A stretch of DNA of 52,098 nt, from the NCBI GenBank assembly GCA_017629515.1, contig JAGBXB010000100.1, positions 1-52,098 on the forward strand. The letters run 5' to 3'. Under the pieces are notes generated by a model, which worked only from the letters and a program-made list of their open reading frames with translations, was not told the origin of the DNA and made no database searches. Positions 25,789 through 34,683 of this stretch are shown one piece after another. Position 1 is the stretch's first letter. Each line of letters opens with the position of its first letter. Both the position numbers and the translations under genes were made by a program. The stretch is from Lentisphaeria bacterium. GTDB lineage: Bacteria > Verrucomicrobiota > Lentisphaeria > Victivallales > UBA1829.

Positions 25789-28093
25789 TTTTTTCCTCTT
25801 TGTTATCTTTGGGGTATGCTATTCTTATATGACTCATGGAAATAAGAGTTTTTGTAATACTTTTCCGGATCATTCCCAGTTCCCGCATGGAAAGGAAGGA
25901 ATCTTCCAGCTGACCGTCTTTCATCTTCCCGTTTATGATATTGGTGACCAACTGCTCCACCGTTTCCGCAGAGGCATCTTTCAGGCTTCTGCTTGCCGCT
26001 TCACAGCAATCGGAAAGCATGAGGATACCGATCTCTTTGGAAGAGGGTTTCGGTCCGGAATACCGGAAGTCAGCAGCATCAACATTTTTGTTTTCCCTTT
26101 TTGCCTCCGCTTCCGCCAGTTTATAGAAAAATACTACAAAATTATCTCCATGATGCTGGGCGATGGCTTCCCGCAGAGGTTTTTTCAATTTATGTTTTGT
26201 GGCAAGTTCCAGACCGTACTTCACATGGTTGAGGATGATCATTGCACTCATGGACGGGGCAACGCCCGCATGCATATTGACTCCATTGCTGTTTTCAATA
26301 AAGTATGCAGGTTGGGCAAGTTTGCCGATATCGTGATAAAGGGCGCAGGCCCTTACAAGGATATGATCCGCTCCGATAGCTCTTGCCGCCTGTTCCGCTA
26401 TGGTGGAGACCATAAGGGAGTGGTGGTATGTACCGGGGGCTTCCAGCTGCATACGACGCATAAGGGGATAATTCAGATCGCTGTATAATTGCAGATACAT
26501 GGAAGTACATACATCAAAAATAAGTTCCAGCAAAAATATGAAAAGCAATCCCAGTATGGCTGTGAAAAGTCCGGAACAGACCGGCAGAATGATCAAGCCT
26601 GTCAATTGGATGAGACCTGTTTTTTCTCCTGTGGCGAAATACTCCTTTACCATGCTCAATAACTGATTTTCGTCATGCAGGAAATAGGCAAGCGCAACAG
26701 TAAATGCCGCAAGGGTACATCCGAAAAAGGCTCTTGTGAAAAAGTCCCTGTAATTGCCTGCCCCTCTTACGGAAGAAGCCGCTACCGAAGTGATAAAGCA
26801 GCCTGCAAACATTACTTTATAAGGTTCCGGAAGATACATGGACGCTACTACCGAAATGAAAAATCCCGCAAAAAGCGCAGTTCTTGTTCCGAAAAATGCC
26901 GAAGCAAGGATAACGCCGAACCCCACCGGAAGAGAAAAATAGATCATTACCGGAGTAATACAGTTCAAAGAATCTGCAAGAAACACAAATGCTGTAACGG
27001 TATATTTGTTCAGAAGGACGGAAGTAACAGCAATGAGTACCAGAAGAGAAAGATTTGTATTGCTCAATAAAAGTTCTTTACGGGTACTCCATATACACAA
27101 TGTGATCACAAAAAGCAGCATCACCATTTTGACCAGATTGCTGATCACATTTGCCGGGATCATATCTTTTGCCAGCAGAACTTTCCGGTAAGTCTGGTAT
27201 TTTTCCACATCCGAAGCACTCAATTTCTGTTTTTCCGCAAAAATCGTATCGCCTGCTTTTACATACTCCTCTTCCGGTTTTATGGAGGAATTTACCTCAT
27301 TTCTTGCCTGTTCCGTTGCCTGGATATCCTCTTCAAGATTGCCTTCTTTCCACACTTCCGCAAAGACTTTTGCCAGGGTTTTGGCCAGATCACGACGGTT
27401 TTCTCCGGAAAGCATTTCTGAAGAGGGAACTTTCCGCAAACCGGCAAGAAAAATTTCTGTAAGAGCCTCTTCCGGAGTATTTAAATCTCTTGCCTGGATC
27501 TGATGGGTCCGGCCGTTTCTTCCTTTCACAGAAACTTTTTTATCCCAGCGGAACGCATTTTTTCTTTCCTGTGAAACGATCCCCTGGGCAAGAGTTCTTT
27601 CCATAACATCCTGCCAGGCGTGCATACTGGCGGCATGAACAAGGCTCCGGGATTGTAAACGGTTGAGAAGTTCCCTTAAAGGCAAAGGAAGATCGCTTTG
27701 CAGTTGAAAATCTTTCTGTGCCTCCTCCGGAAGTGAATTCTTCTTCCGTACAGCATCAAAAAAACTTGTGATATATTTGCGTAAAAGTTCATCCTTCCGG
27801 GGATTCAGAGAATAAAAAAACGGCAGAGAGGAAAGTTTTTGAAGCCTTTTTGCTTCCGTTTTGGCAGAATCCGTCCAGGAAAAATTGTGTTCCGCTTTGA
27901 TCTGTTTCTGGATGATCTGCCCTTCTCTGTACCGGTAAATATCCGCAGGTACGATCACCGCAGAAAAACATGCCGCAATAAGGATAAGAAAAAGTACTAT
28001 TCTTATCAGTTTGGAGTTCCGGAAATATTCTCTGCTCTTTTCCTTGAAGGTTTTCGGTTTGCCTGCAGGAATGGAAGACGCCTGTGCTGTCAT
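25745..28093 (-). CDS. pgpH: 7TM-HD cyclic di-AMP phosphodiesterase, PgpH/YqfF family
   Basis: The 782-residue protein follows the 7TMR-HD plan: one N-terminal membrane helix (about 30-48), a large extracytoplasmic domain (to about 320), seven membrane helices (about 325-540) and a cytoplasmic HD domain with HHSLMVSTIAEQAARAIG and ALYHDIGKLAQPAYFIEN. Relatives in Firmicutes hydrolyse the second messenger c-di-AMP. Whether this organism makes c-di-AMP cannot be seen here, so the substrate is inferred. Its start overlaps the phoH stop (ATGA), as in the conserved phoH-yqfF-ybeY cluster. Confidence 0.9.
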   Translation of the reverse strand: MTAQASSIPAGKPKTFKEKSREYFRNSKLIRIVLFLILIAACFSAVIVPADIYRYREGQIIQKQIKAEHNFSWTDSAKTEAKRLQKLSSLPFFYSLNPRKDELLRKYITSFFDAVRKKNSLPEEAQKDFQLQSDLPLPLRELLNRLQSRSLVHAASMHAWQDVMERTLAQGIVSQERKNAFRWDKKVSVKGRNGRTHQIQARDLNTPEEALTEIFLAGLRKVPSSEMLSGENRRDLAKTLAKVFAEVWKEGNLEEDIQATEQARNEVNSSIKPEEEYVKAGDTIFAEKQKLSASDVEKYQTYRKVLLAKDMIPANVISNLVKMVMLLFVITLCIWSTRKELLLSNTNLSLLVLIAVTSVLLNKYTVTAFVFLADSLNCITPVMIYFSLPVGFGVILASAFFGTRTALFAGFFISVVASMYLPEPYKVMFAGCFITSVAASSVRGAGNYRDFFTRAFFGCTLAAFTVALAYFLHDENQLLSMVKEYFATGEKTGLIQLTGLIILPVCSGLFTAILGLLFIFLLELIFDVCTSMYLQLYSDLNYPLMRRMQLEAPGTYHHSLMVSTIAEQAARAIGADHILVRACALYHDIGKLAQPAYFIENSNGVNMHAGVAPSMSAMIILNHVKYGLELATKHKLKKPLREAIAQHHGDNFVVFFYKLAEAEAKRENKNVDAADFRYSGPKPSSKEIGILMLSDCCEAASRSLKDASAETVEQLVTNIINGKMKDGQLEDSFLSMRELGMIRKSITKTLISMSHIRIAYPKDNKEEKNEDDLFVAAGKNSL

Positions 28094-29214
28094 TTTTTCC
28101 TCCCCGGTTTTGTCTGTCTTTTTGTTTCGGAGAGCTCTTTCTCTTCTCCAGGGATATCTTCTTTCTCTTCTTCTCCGGACTCATTTTCTTCTGTAAGAGG
28201 CGCTTTATATGCCTCAATGATCTTTTCCACAAGCGTATGACGCAAGACATCTTCCGGAGTAAAACGGCAGATGGCAATTTCTTCAATGCCGGAAAGTCTT
28301 TTCAATGCTTCCACCAGTCCGGAGGCACGCTTGACAGGCAGGTCGATCTGGGAGGGATCTCCGGCGATCACACATTTGGACTTGAACCCGATACGGGTAA
28401 GAAGCATAAGCATCTGCTCTTTCGTGGCGTTCTGGGCTTCATCAAGGATGATGAAGGAATTGGATAAAGTTCTGCCCCGCATAAAGGCAAGGGGGGCTAC
28501 TTCAATGATTCCCCGTTCCAGGAAGGTATTTGCCTCTTCAAAATCCAGCATATCATAGAGAGCATCATACAATGGCCGCAAATAGGGATTGATCTTTTCT
28601 TCCAGTTTCCCGGGAAGAAATCCCAGATTTTCCCCGGCTTCCACTGCCGGACGGGTAAGAACGATCCTGCTGAAATTGCCAGCGAGAAGTTCGGAAACAG
28701 CAAGAGCCATGGCAAGATAGGTTTTGCCCGTACCGGCCGGACCGATACCGAAAACCATATCTTTTTCACGGATATTTTTTGTATAGGACAACTGATGAGG
28801 TGTTCTGGGCACAACATCTCTTTTTTTCGGACTTACTTTGATCCTGTTGCCGAAAAATTCCTGAATATTCTGTACGGATGAACTTTTGCAGGCGGCAAGG
28901 AGTTGTTCAAAGTCCCGCTGATCCAGCATCCTTCCCCCTTTTCCAGCACCGGAAAGCCCTATGGTGACAGCCTTTTCCAGTTCTTTCAGGAAATCAAGGA
29001 ATTTTTCTGCCGTTTTTATATCATCGGAAAGGATCTTTATGGAAAGATCCCGTGCTGCGGTTTTTACCTTGAAAGTTTTTGATGCAAGAGCAAGATTTTT
29101 GACAAATGCTCCTGCAAACATGCTCTCCATAAGTACAGGAGAGGGTATATCATATTGAAGGCGGCACTCATGCCCCCCCGGTTTATCTTCATCTCCGGAT
29201 TTGATCTTTTTCAT
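28090..29214 (-). CDS. phoH: PhoH-like ATPase
   Basis: The 374-residue P-loop ATPase has Walker A GIGPAGTGKTYLA, a LTRPAVEAGENLGFLPG block, Walker B FIILDEAQNA and the sensor GDPSQIDLP, all typical of the YbeZ/PhoH group that acts with YbeY in RNA processing. The N-terminal region is about 120 residues long. The last 35 residues are a charged Glu/Lys tail likely to be disordered. The start overlaps the upstream LysM stop by 4 bp and the stop overlaps pgpH. Confidence 0.92.
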   Translation of the reverse strand: MKKIKSGDEDKPGGHECRLQYDIPSPVLMESMFAGAFVKNLALASKTFKVKTAARDLSIKILSDDIKTAEKFLDFLKELEKAVTIGLSGAGKGGRMLDQRDFEQLLAACKSSSVQNIQEFFGNRIKVSPKKRDVVPRTPHQLSYTKNIREKDMVFGIGPAGTGKTYLAMALAVSELLAGNFSRIVLTRPAVEAGENLGFLPGKLEEKINPYLRPLYDALYDMLDFEEANTFLERGIIEVAPLAFMRGRTLSNSFIILDEAQNATKEQMLMLLTRIGFKSKCVIAGDPSQIDLPVKRASGLVEALKRLSGIEEIAICRFTPEDVLRHTLVEKIIEAYKAPLTEENESGEEEKEDIPGEEKELSETKRQTKPGRKK

Positions 29215-29984
29215 TTCGTATTACCTGTATGGCTTTCTGTATTGCCCTGTTTATTATCTTTTGCCGGTTCTTTTTCTTTTACCGGCGTATTTTCCTGTTT
29301 CATATTTTTTTCAGGAAGAACTTCTTTTTTTACGCTTTCTTCCTCATTGACTGCGGGGATCACAAGCGTCAGACCGGGGTTGATGATGGTATCTTTTTTC
29401 AACCTGTCCCTGTTCGCCTGTCTGATTTTTTCCCATTTCCAGCCCTTGCCGTAATATTTTGCAGCGATTCCCCACAAAGTTTCGCCTTTTACAACAGTAT
29501 GGACTGCGGATGGGCGTTTTTCCCGCTTTTTAGCCTGTTCCGCAGGAGTCGGCATTACTCCGGATACTGCGGGGGCGGCTGGGAATATTTCCTCTTCAGA
29601 GACTATTTCCATCGTATTGGGGGAAAAACCGGTTTCATTTTCTTCTTTCCCGGGCTGCCAGCTGCCGTAACTTCCCCGGATGCTCTGCTCCCATTTTTCT
29701 TTCTGTGTAAGGGGAGGGGGAGTTTTTTCTTTGTTTTCAGCAGAAACCTTTTCCGCTTCTTTTTTGTTATCTTTTCCTGCTCCGTCTGTTTTATGGACAG
29801 GAGCGTTTTTTACTGTTGTCTCTGTTTTTTCTTTGTTTCCAGCTTCTTCCGGTGCCTCTTCTTCTTCCCTGGAGGAAGGGGAAACACAGGCGCAAAGAGT
29901 AAAAAGCAATGCGCAAACAAAAAGTAAGGTTGTTTTTTTACTCATATCACTGTATATGATGCGGCCATTTTCTTTTTTCATCAT
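29211..29984 (-). CDS. LysM-domain lipoprotein
   Basis: A lipoprotein signal is visible (MSKKTTLLFVCALLFTLCAC, with Cys after Leu-Cys-Ala). A low-complexity Glu/Lys/Pro linker follows, then a single LysM domain (VHTVVKGETLWGIAAKYYG ... INPGLTLVIPA), then a charged tail. LysM binds peptidoglycan, so the protein probably links an outer-membrane or periplasmic surface to the cell wall. Start choice is uncertain: ATG at 29984 has an AGGTG site, while ATG at 29945 gives a more typical signal peptide. It lies between fabF and phoH on one strand. Confidence 0.75.
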   Translation of the reverse strand: MMKKENGRIIYSDMSKKTTLLFVCALLFTLCACVSPSSREEEEAPEEAGNKEKTETTVKNAPVHKTDGAGKDNKKEAEKVSAENKEKTPPPLTQKEKWEQSIRGSYGSWQPGKEENETGFSPNTMEIVSEEEIFPAAPAVSGVMPTPAEQAKKREKRPSAVHTVVKGETLWGIAAKYYGKGWKWEKIRQANRDRLKKDTIINPGLTLVIPAVNEEESVKKEVLPEKNMKQENTPVKEKEPAKDNKQGNTESHTGNTK

Positions 29985-30052
29985 TCTGCACCTGTTTCTA
30001 TTCTTTTTTCTCTGCGGAAAACCCATATTGGATTTTCCGCAGAAAAGGAACC

Positions 30053-31306
30053 TCAATCTTTAAATCTTTTCAGTACCAGCGCACCATTGTGACCGCCGAA
30101 GCCGAGATTCATATTGAGTACAACATCCACTTTCTTTTCCCTTGCTACATTGGGCGTATAATCCAAGTCACATTCGGGATCGGGTGTGGTATAGTTGATG
30201 GTGGGAGGGATGATCCCTGTTTCCAGAACTTTCAGGCAGACGATGGTTTCCAGACCGCCGGCAGCTCCGAGACCATGGCCCATTGTACCTTTTGTACTGC
30301 TGATGGCAGGCATTTTATCCCCGAAAACAAGTTTCAGTGCAGCTGTTTCAAATTTATCGTTGAGCCCTGTACTTGTTCCGTGTGCATTCACATACCCCAT
30401 TTCATCACAGGCGATCCCGCCATCTGCCATGGCTTTTTTCATGGCTTTGGCTGCACCTTCCCCGCCGGGGGCAGGGCTTGTGATGTGATAGGCATCCCCG
30501 GTGGCACCGTAGCCAACGAGTTCGCCGTAGATCTTTGCACCGCGTTTTTTTGCGTGTTCCAGTTCTTCCAGAATGAGAACACCGGCACCTTCGGACATGA
30601 CAAAACCATCTCTGTCCTTATCAAAGGGACGGCTTGCGTGCAGAGGATCATCATTGCGCTGACTCATGGCTTTCATGGAACAGAACCCGGATACTCCCAG
30701 TTTGCTGACAGGAGCTTCCGCTCCTCCGGAGATCATGATATCTGCATCTCCATGCTGGACAGCACGGAATGCTTCCCCCAGAGAATGGGTGGCAGTAGCA
30801 CAGGCGGAAACTGCGGCATAGTTGGGGCCCTTTGCGCCGTAACGCATTGAAATAGAGCCGGAGACCATGTCAATGATCATCATGGGGATAAGGAAAGGTG
30901 AAACTCTGCGGGGACCTTCTTTCAGAAGTTTTTCGCACTGATCTTCCATTGTACGCATCCCGCCGATACCGCTGCCTACGCAAACACCGACCATATCGGG
31001 GTCAACTACGGAACCATCCCGCAGATCAAGAGGCAAACCGGCATCCCGCATGGCTTCATCAGCCGCAGCGATGGCATAAAGGCATACACTGTCCAATCTT
31101 GCCGCCTCTTTGGGGGACATATATTTATCAGAATCAAATCCTTTGATTTCACCGGCGATCTTTGTGCGGTAATCAGTAACATCGATTCTTGTGATGGGGC
31201 CCAGACCGCAACGACCTTCCACCACGGATTTCCACATTTCTTCAACGCTGTTGCCAACACAGGAAAGTGCCCCTATCCCGGTGACTACTACTCGTCTGCA
31301 GCTCAT
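30053..31306 (-). CDS. fabF: 3-oxoacyl-[acyl-carrier-protein] synthase II
   Basis: FabF condenses malonyl-ACP with acyl-ACP in fatty acid elongation. The 417-residue length is standard. The catalytic Cys169 lies in SACATATHSLG, the two histidines in VNAHGTSTGLND and MGHGLGAAGG, and the C-terminal NLGFGGHN is intact. A GGGAGG site precedes the start. acpP lies 108 bp upstream, the classic acpP-fabF pair. A weak GCTG/CAGC stem followed by seven T residues in that gap (minus strand) might partly reduce fabF transcription relative to acpP. Confidence 0.95.
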   Translation of the reverse strand: MSCRRVVVTGIGALSCVGNSVEEMWKSVVEGRCGLGPITRIDVTDYRTKIAGEIKGFDSDKYMSPKEAARLDSVCLYAIAAADEAMRDAGLPLDLRDGSVVDPDMVGVCVGSGIGGMRTMEDQCEKLLKEGPRRVSPFLIPMMIIDMVSGSISMRYGAKGPNYAAVSACATATHSLGEAFRAVQHGDADIMISGGAEAPVSKLGVSGFCSMKAMSQRNDDPLHASRPFDKDRDGFVMSEGAGVLILEELEHAKKRGAKIYGELVGYGATGDAYHITSPAPGGEGAAKAMKKAMADGGIACDEMGYVNAHGTSTGLNDKFETAALKLVFGDKMPAISSTKGTMGHGLGAAGGLETIVCLKVLETGIIPPTINYTTPDPECDLDYTPNVAREKKVDVVLNMNLGFGGHNGALVLKRFKD

Positions 31307-31414
31307 TTCGACCTCCCTTGATCCTTATTTCTGTAAAACGAAAAGCGAGCCTACCCGATTTACATCGGCCAGACCCGCATTTCTTTTGAAAAAAAGCTGA
31401 TTCAGCAGCCCAAA

Positions 31415-31663
31415 TTACTTAGCGGCATCGCCGGCTTTGCTTTCAATGTACCTGATGGCATCGCCAACAGTCTGAAGTTTTTCAGCATCTTCATCGGGAA
31501 TGTCAGAACCGAAAACTTCTTCCAGAGCCATGACCAGTTCGACCTGGTCCAGGGAGTCTGCGCCGAGATCTTCGATAAATCTGGCATCTTCAGTGACCTG
31601 GCTTTCGGAAACGCCAAGCTGTTTGACGACGATGTCGATAACACGTTTTGCTGTTGTACTCAT
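31415..31663 (-). CDS. acpP: Acyl carrier protein
   Basis: The 82-residue acidic four-helix protein carries the phosphopantetheine attachment site [16 protein letters not shown], with Ser37. It delivers acyl chains to FabF and other fatty acid synthesis enzymes. It is the first gene after a TTGACA/ATATTA promoter on the minus strand, with an AAAGGAT ribosome site. Nothing unusual. Confidence 0.96.
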   Translation of the reverse strand: MSTTAKRVIDIVVKQLGVSESQVTEDARFIEDLGADSLDQVELVMALEEVFGSDIPDEDAEKLQTVGDAIRYIESKAGDAAK

Positions 31664-31731
31664 TCTTGAAATCCTTTCTTTTCTGTAAGGTTTTATCCTT
31701 ATTGCTTTTGATTTACAACTTCAATACTTCT

Positions 31732-31760
31732 TAATATGCCACAAAATCTGCAAATGTCAA
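31732..31760 (-). promoter_or_regulatory. Sigma70-like promoter of acpP chain
   Basis: On the minus strand TTGACA (31755-31760), a 17-bp spacer and ATATTA (31732-31737) lie 68 bp before acpP. It could drive the whole acpP-to-corC chain, since no strong terminator interrupts it. Confidence 0.7.
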
Positions 31761-31827
31761 GCATTTTTTTGTATTTTTCTTTTTTTTTGCCTGTCTATAC
31801 AGATTTTTCCAGCATTTTCTTCCTCTG

Positions 31828-32769
31828 TCAACGCAAATTGACACTTTCCTTTTTGAAATCCCCTTTCATCAAAGCGGCAAGTTTCTTTACAGAATATGCC
31901 CAGAAGTTTTTGGAAAAGTCTGTCGTAAAAGCCGCGATATGCGGGGTAAGCAGTACATTATCCATCTTCCGCAGGGGATTATCTTCTTCCATAGGTTCGC
32001 TATCCATCACATCCAATGCCGCGCCGGCGATCCACCCTTCCTGCAAGGCTTTGATCATAGCCTTTTCATCCACCACCGGCCCTCTGGATGTATTCACCAG
32101 AAGCGCGGTCTTTTTCATCATTTTGAAGGCTTCTTCATTGATGGAGTGTTTTGTTTCATCCGTAAGGGGGCAATGCAGGGAGATGAAATCGGATTCTTTC
32201 AGCAACTCTTCCAGAGGTACGGAATTTTCTGCAAAGGGATCGGAATGGATGACCTTCATGTTGAAGCCGGCAACCATTTCTTCCACTCTGCGGGCGATCC
32301 TGCCGTAACCGACAAGACCCAGGGTTCTGCCGGTAAGATGGAAGGAATTGATGACCCCTTTGGGAGTCCACTGTCCTTCACGGATGACTCTGGAATGGAA
32401 CTGGATATGTTTGGAAAGTGCAAAAAGCAATGCAACCGCCTGTTCCGCAACCGCTTCGGAAATGGATTCCGGTGTATTGCAGATGGCGATCCCCAGATCG
32501 GTAGCGTGGGGATGGATGGCATCCACACCGCTGCCGCTGCGGAAGATCGCTTTCAATTTCGGCAGTTTATCCATTACTGCCGGTGTCAGGGAGGGACACT
32601 GACCGAAAAACCAGATGATTTCCGCGTCTTTGGCTGTTTCCAGTACATCTTCTTCTGTTTTGCAATTTTTGCAGACAAGTTCCATCCCCATTGCACGGAT
32701 CTCGGCAAGGGTGGTAAGGGGAACGTAATTGCTCCCGTCTTCATTTGCTGTAACAAGTGCTGTTTTCAT
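31828..32769 (-). CDS. D-isomer-specific 2-hydroxyacid dehydrogenase
   Basis: The 313-residue enzyme has the NAD fold GLVGYGRIARRVEEM, the catalytic Arg in NTSRGPVVDE and the catalytic His in LLTPHIAAFT. It belongs to the phosphoglycerate/glyoxylate/hydroxypyruvate dehydrogenase group and reduces a 2-oxo acid with NAD(P)H, or the reverse. It lacks the C-terminal ACT domain of long SerA. The internal ATG at 32769 is chosen because the upstream part of the open frame overlaps the aldolase gene. It is the last of four closely spaced minus-strand genes with an HpaI aldolase and an Ldh2-type dehydrogenase. Confidence 0.85.
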   Translation of the reverse strand: MKTALVTANEDGSNYVPLTTLAEIRAMGMELVCKNCKTEEDVLETAKDAEIIWFFGQCPSLTPAVMDKLPKLKAIFRSGSGVDAIHPHATDLGIAICNTPESISEAVAEQAVALLFALSKHIQFHSRVIREGQWTPKGVINSFHLTGRTLGLVGYGRIARRVEEMVAGFNMKVIHSDPFAENSVPLEELLKESDFISLHCPLTDETKHSINEEAFKMMKKTALLVNTSRGPVVDEKAMIKALQEGWIAGAALDVMDSEPMEEDNPLRKMDNVLLTPHIAAFTTDFSKNFWAYSVKKLAALMKGDFKKESVNLR

Positions 32770-32788
32770 TTTTTTCGCCTGCAATAGA

Positions 32789-33553
32789 TCATTTATCCGC
32801 TTCGTTGGCAACTACCTGACGGAAACCGCCGCCCATGCTGCCGCAGTCGGAGGTGAGGGCGATCCAGTTGAGGCCGCGTTTTTTCCACACATCATAGGGT
32901 CCGGAGGCTGTCCCCAGGAGAAGACCGGCTTTTTTGGTTTTTTCGCAGATCTCGTCAATGACTTTCACCACTTCCGGATCGTTGGTCTGGGCAAGTTTCC
33001 CCATGGAGCCGGAAAGGTCGCAGGGGCCGATGCAGATACTGTCAATGCCGGGGACTTTCAGGATCTCATCCAGATTCTTTACAGCGTCAATATGTTCGAT
33101 CTGGATAATGATCATGGGATCGGAGTCGGATTTTGCAAAATATTCGTCCAGGGGCATGCTGCCGTAACGGTTGGCACGGCGGACACCGCAGCCGCGGTTT
33201 CCTCTGGGGGGATATTTGCAGGAATTGACCACTTCCGCTGCAGCTTCGGCGGAGTTGACCATGGGAACAATGATTCCTGCGGGAGCAAGGTCAAGAACAG
33301 GTTTGATGATGGCGTAATCGTTCCAGGCTACACGCACGAGGGGGGCGCAATCCGTGCCTCTGCAAGCCATGATGTGGCCCTGGATGTTTTCCAGAGAGAA
33401 GGGGGCATGTTCTGCGTCGATCCAGGTAAAGTCCATACCGCAATCGCCAGCCATTTCGCTTACGATGGGGTCGGAAAGGGTGATGACCGTCCCAAGGCAC
33501 ATTTTGCCTCTTGCCATTTTTGCTTTGAATTTTTCCAGATTGTTGATTTCCAT
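32789..33553 (-). CDS. HpcH/HpaI-type aldolase
   Basis: The 254-residue TIM-barrel aldolase has the family features: TWIDAEHAPFSLENI near the N-terminus, LVRVAWND, the loop AGIIVPMVNSAEAAAEVV, the Arg-rich YPPRGNRGCGVRRA, and IIIQIEHIDAVKNLDEI with the metal-binding Glu. Such enzymes split 2-keto-3-deoxy acids or 4-hydroxy-2-oxo acids to pyruvate and an aldehyde, with a divalent metal. An AGGAG site precedes the start. Flanking dehydrogenases could reduce the products. The exact substrate is unknown. Confidence 0.85.
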   Translation of the reverse strand: MEINNLEKFKAKMARGKMCLGTVITLSDPIVSEMAGDCGMDFTWIDAEHAPFSLENIQGHIMACRGTDCAPLVRVAWNDYAIIKPVLDLAPAGIIVPMVNSAEAAAEVVNSCKYPPRGNRGCGVRRANRYGSMPLDEYFAKSDSDPMIIIQIEHIDAVKNLDEILKVPGIDSICIGPCDLSGSMGKLAQTNDPEVVKVIDEICEKTKKAGLLLGTASGPYDVWKKRGLNWIALTSDCGSMGGGFRQVVANEADK

Positions 33554-33594
33554 TTTCTGCTCCTTGATTTTATGTTGTAATGGATGATTGTTTC

Positions 33595-34665
33595 TTATTC
33601 AATACGGCATTTTTCCAATTCTGCCACATCGTAATTGACCAGAGATGCCGCTCTTTTGAGTTCAGTAAGAGACGCATCGGAAAGGGCAACGCCATTGATC
33701 CTGGCATCATCTTCTCTGGCAAATTCGATTTCGCCGGGATAGAAGATTTTTTCTGTCCCCTGAACTTTTCTGCCAGCTTTGAGTTCTTCGATCATACTTT
33801 CCGTTCTGGCAATAAAATTCTCCAGTCCGCCGAAGAATGCAGGGTTGATCGCCATGAAACAGTGGCCTGTATTGGCATCTCTTCCGGGAACGGTATTCCA
33901 GGATTTTACACCGGAAAGAAGTCCGGAATTCCCCAGAAGAGCCGTCATCATTTCCACCATTGCGGCGATCCCGTACCCTTTGTGTCCGCCGAAAGGCAGC
34001 ATGACTGCTCCCTTGTAGATCTGATCCGGGTCGTCCGTGGGGTTGCCGTCTTTATCCAGGATCCAGCCGAAGGGGATCTTTTTATGCTCTTTGGAAGCAA
34101 TCTCGATTTTACCGCTTGCCACCACACTCATACAGACATCAAAAAGGATCGCTCTGTATTTCCCGGCAGGACAGGCATAGGCGAAAGGATTGTTGCCGAT
34201 CCCGGCGGATGCGCCTCCGGAAACCGCCACAAGGGGGCAGGTATTGCTCATGGAAAAACCGATAAGACCTTCTTCCGCACAACGCATGGCGTAATACCCT
34301 GCTGCTCCGTAGTGATCACTGTGATTGACTGTGGCAACGGCAATGGGGGTTGTTCTGGCTTTTTCAATAAGTTTTTCTGTGGTCTTGACGGAAGCGGGAA
34401 TACCAAGACCCCCGGCGGCACTTGCCCGCAGATGGGAAGCACTTTCTTCAATGATTTCCAGTTCAGCGGCACTTTTGATGCCGCCTGCCTGAATACAATC
34501 AATATATCTTGCAGCGCGCACGACCCCGTGGGAATGGACACCGCGCATATCTGTAGTTACAAGTACACGGGAGATCATTGCCGCATCCTGTGCAGGGATC
34601 CCGGCATGTTCAAAAACATTGGCGGCAAATTTTTCAAGACTAATACAATCAAATTTTTCGATCAT
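33595..34665 (-). CDS. Ldh2-family malate/L-lactate/ureidoglycolate-type dehydrogenase
   Basis: The 356-residue NAD(P)-dependent oxidoreductase shows the Ldh2 motifs: RGVHSHGVVR, VNHSDHYGAAGYYA, GNNPFAYACPAG and PFGGHKGYGIA. These enzymes interconvert 2-oxo and L-2-hydroxy acids such as malate, 2,3-diketogulonate or sulfolactate. The gene starts 18 bp after the ABC transporter stop, behind AAGGAT, so it is likely co-transcribed. The substrate cannot be assigned from sequence. Confidence 0.85.
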   Translation of the reverse strand: MIEKFDCISLEKFAANVFEHAGIPAQDAAMISRVLVTTDMRGVHSHGVVRAARYIDCIQAGGIKSAAELEIIEESASHLRASAAGGLGIPASVKTTEKLIEKARTTPIAVATVNHSDHYGAAGYYAMRCAEEGLIGFSMSNTCPLVAVSGGASAGIGNNPFAYACPAGKYRAILFDVCMSVVASGKIEIASKEHKKIPFGWILDKDGNPTDDPDQIYKGAVMLPFGGHKGYGIAAMVEMMTALLGNSGLLSGVKSWNTVPGRDANTGHCFMAINPAFFGGLENFIARTESMIEELKAGRKVQGTEKIFYPGEIEFAREDDARINGVALSDASLTELKRAASLVNYDVAELEKCRIE

Positions 34666-34683
34666 GGCAAATCCTTATATTTT

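Noticed and set aside
31826-31843. TGTCAA-CGCAAA-TTGACA inverted repeat at the end of the hydroxyacid dehydrogenase gene
   Set aside because: It mostly overlaps coding sequence, has short arms and no T-run. It is weak as either terminator or operator.
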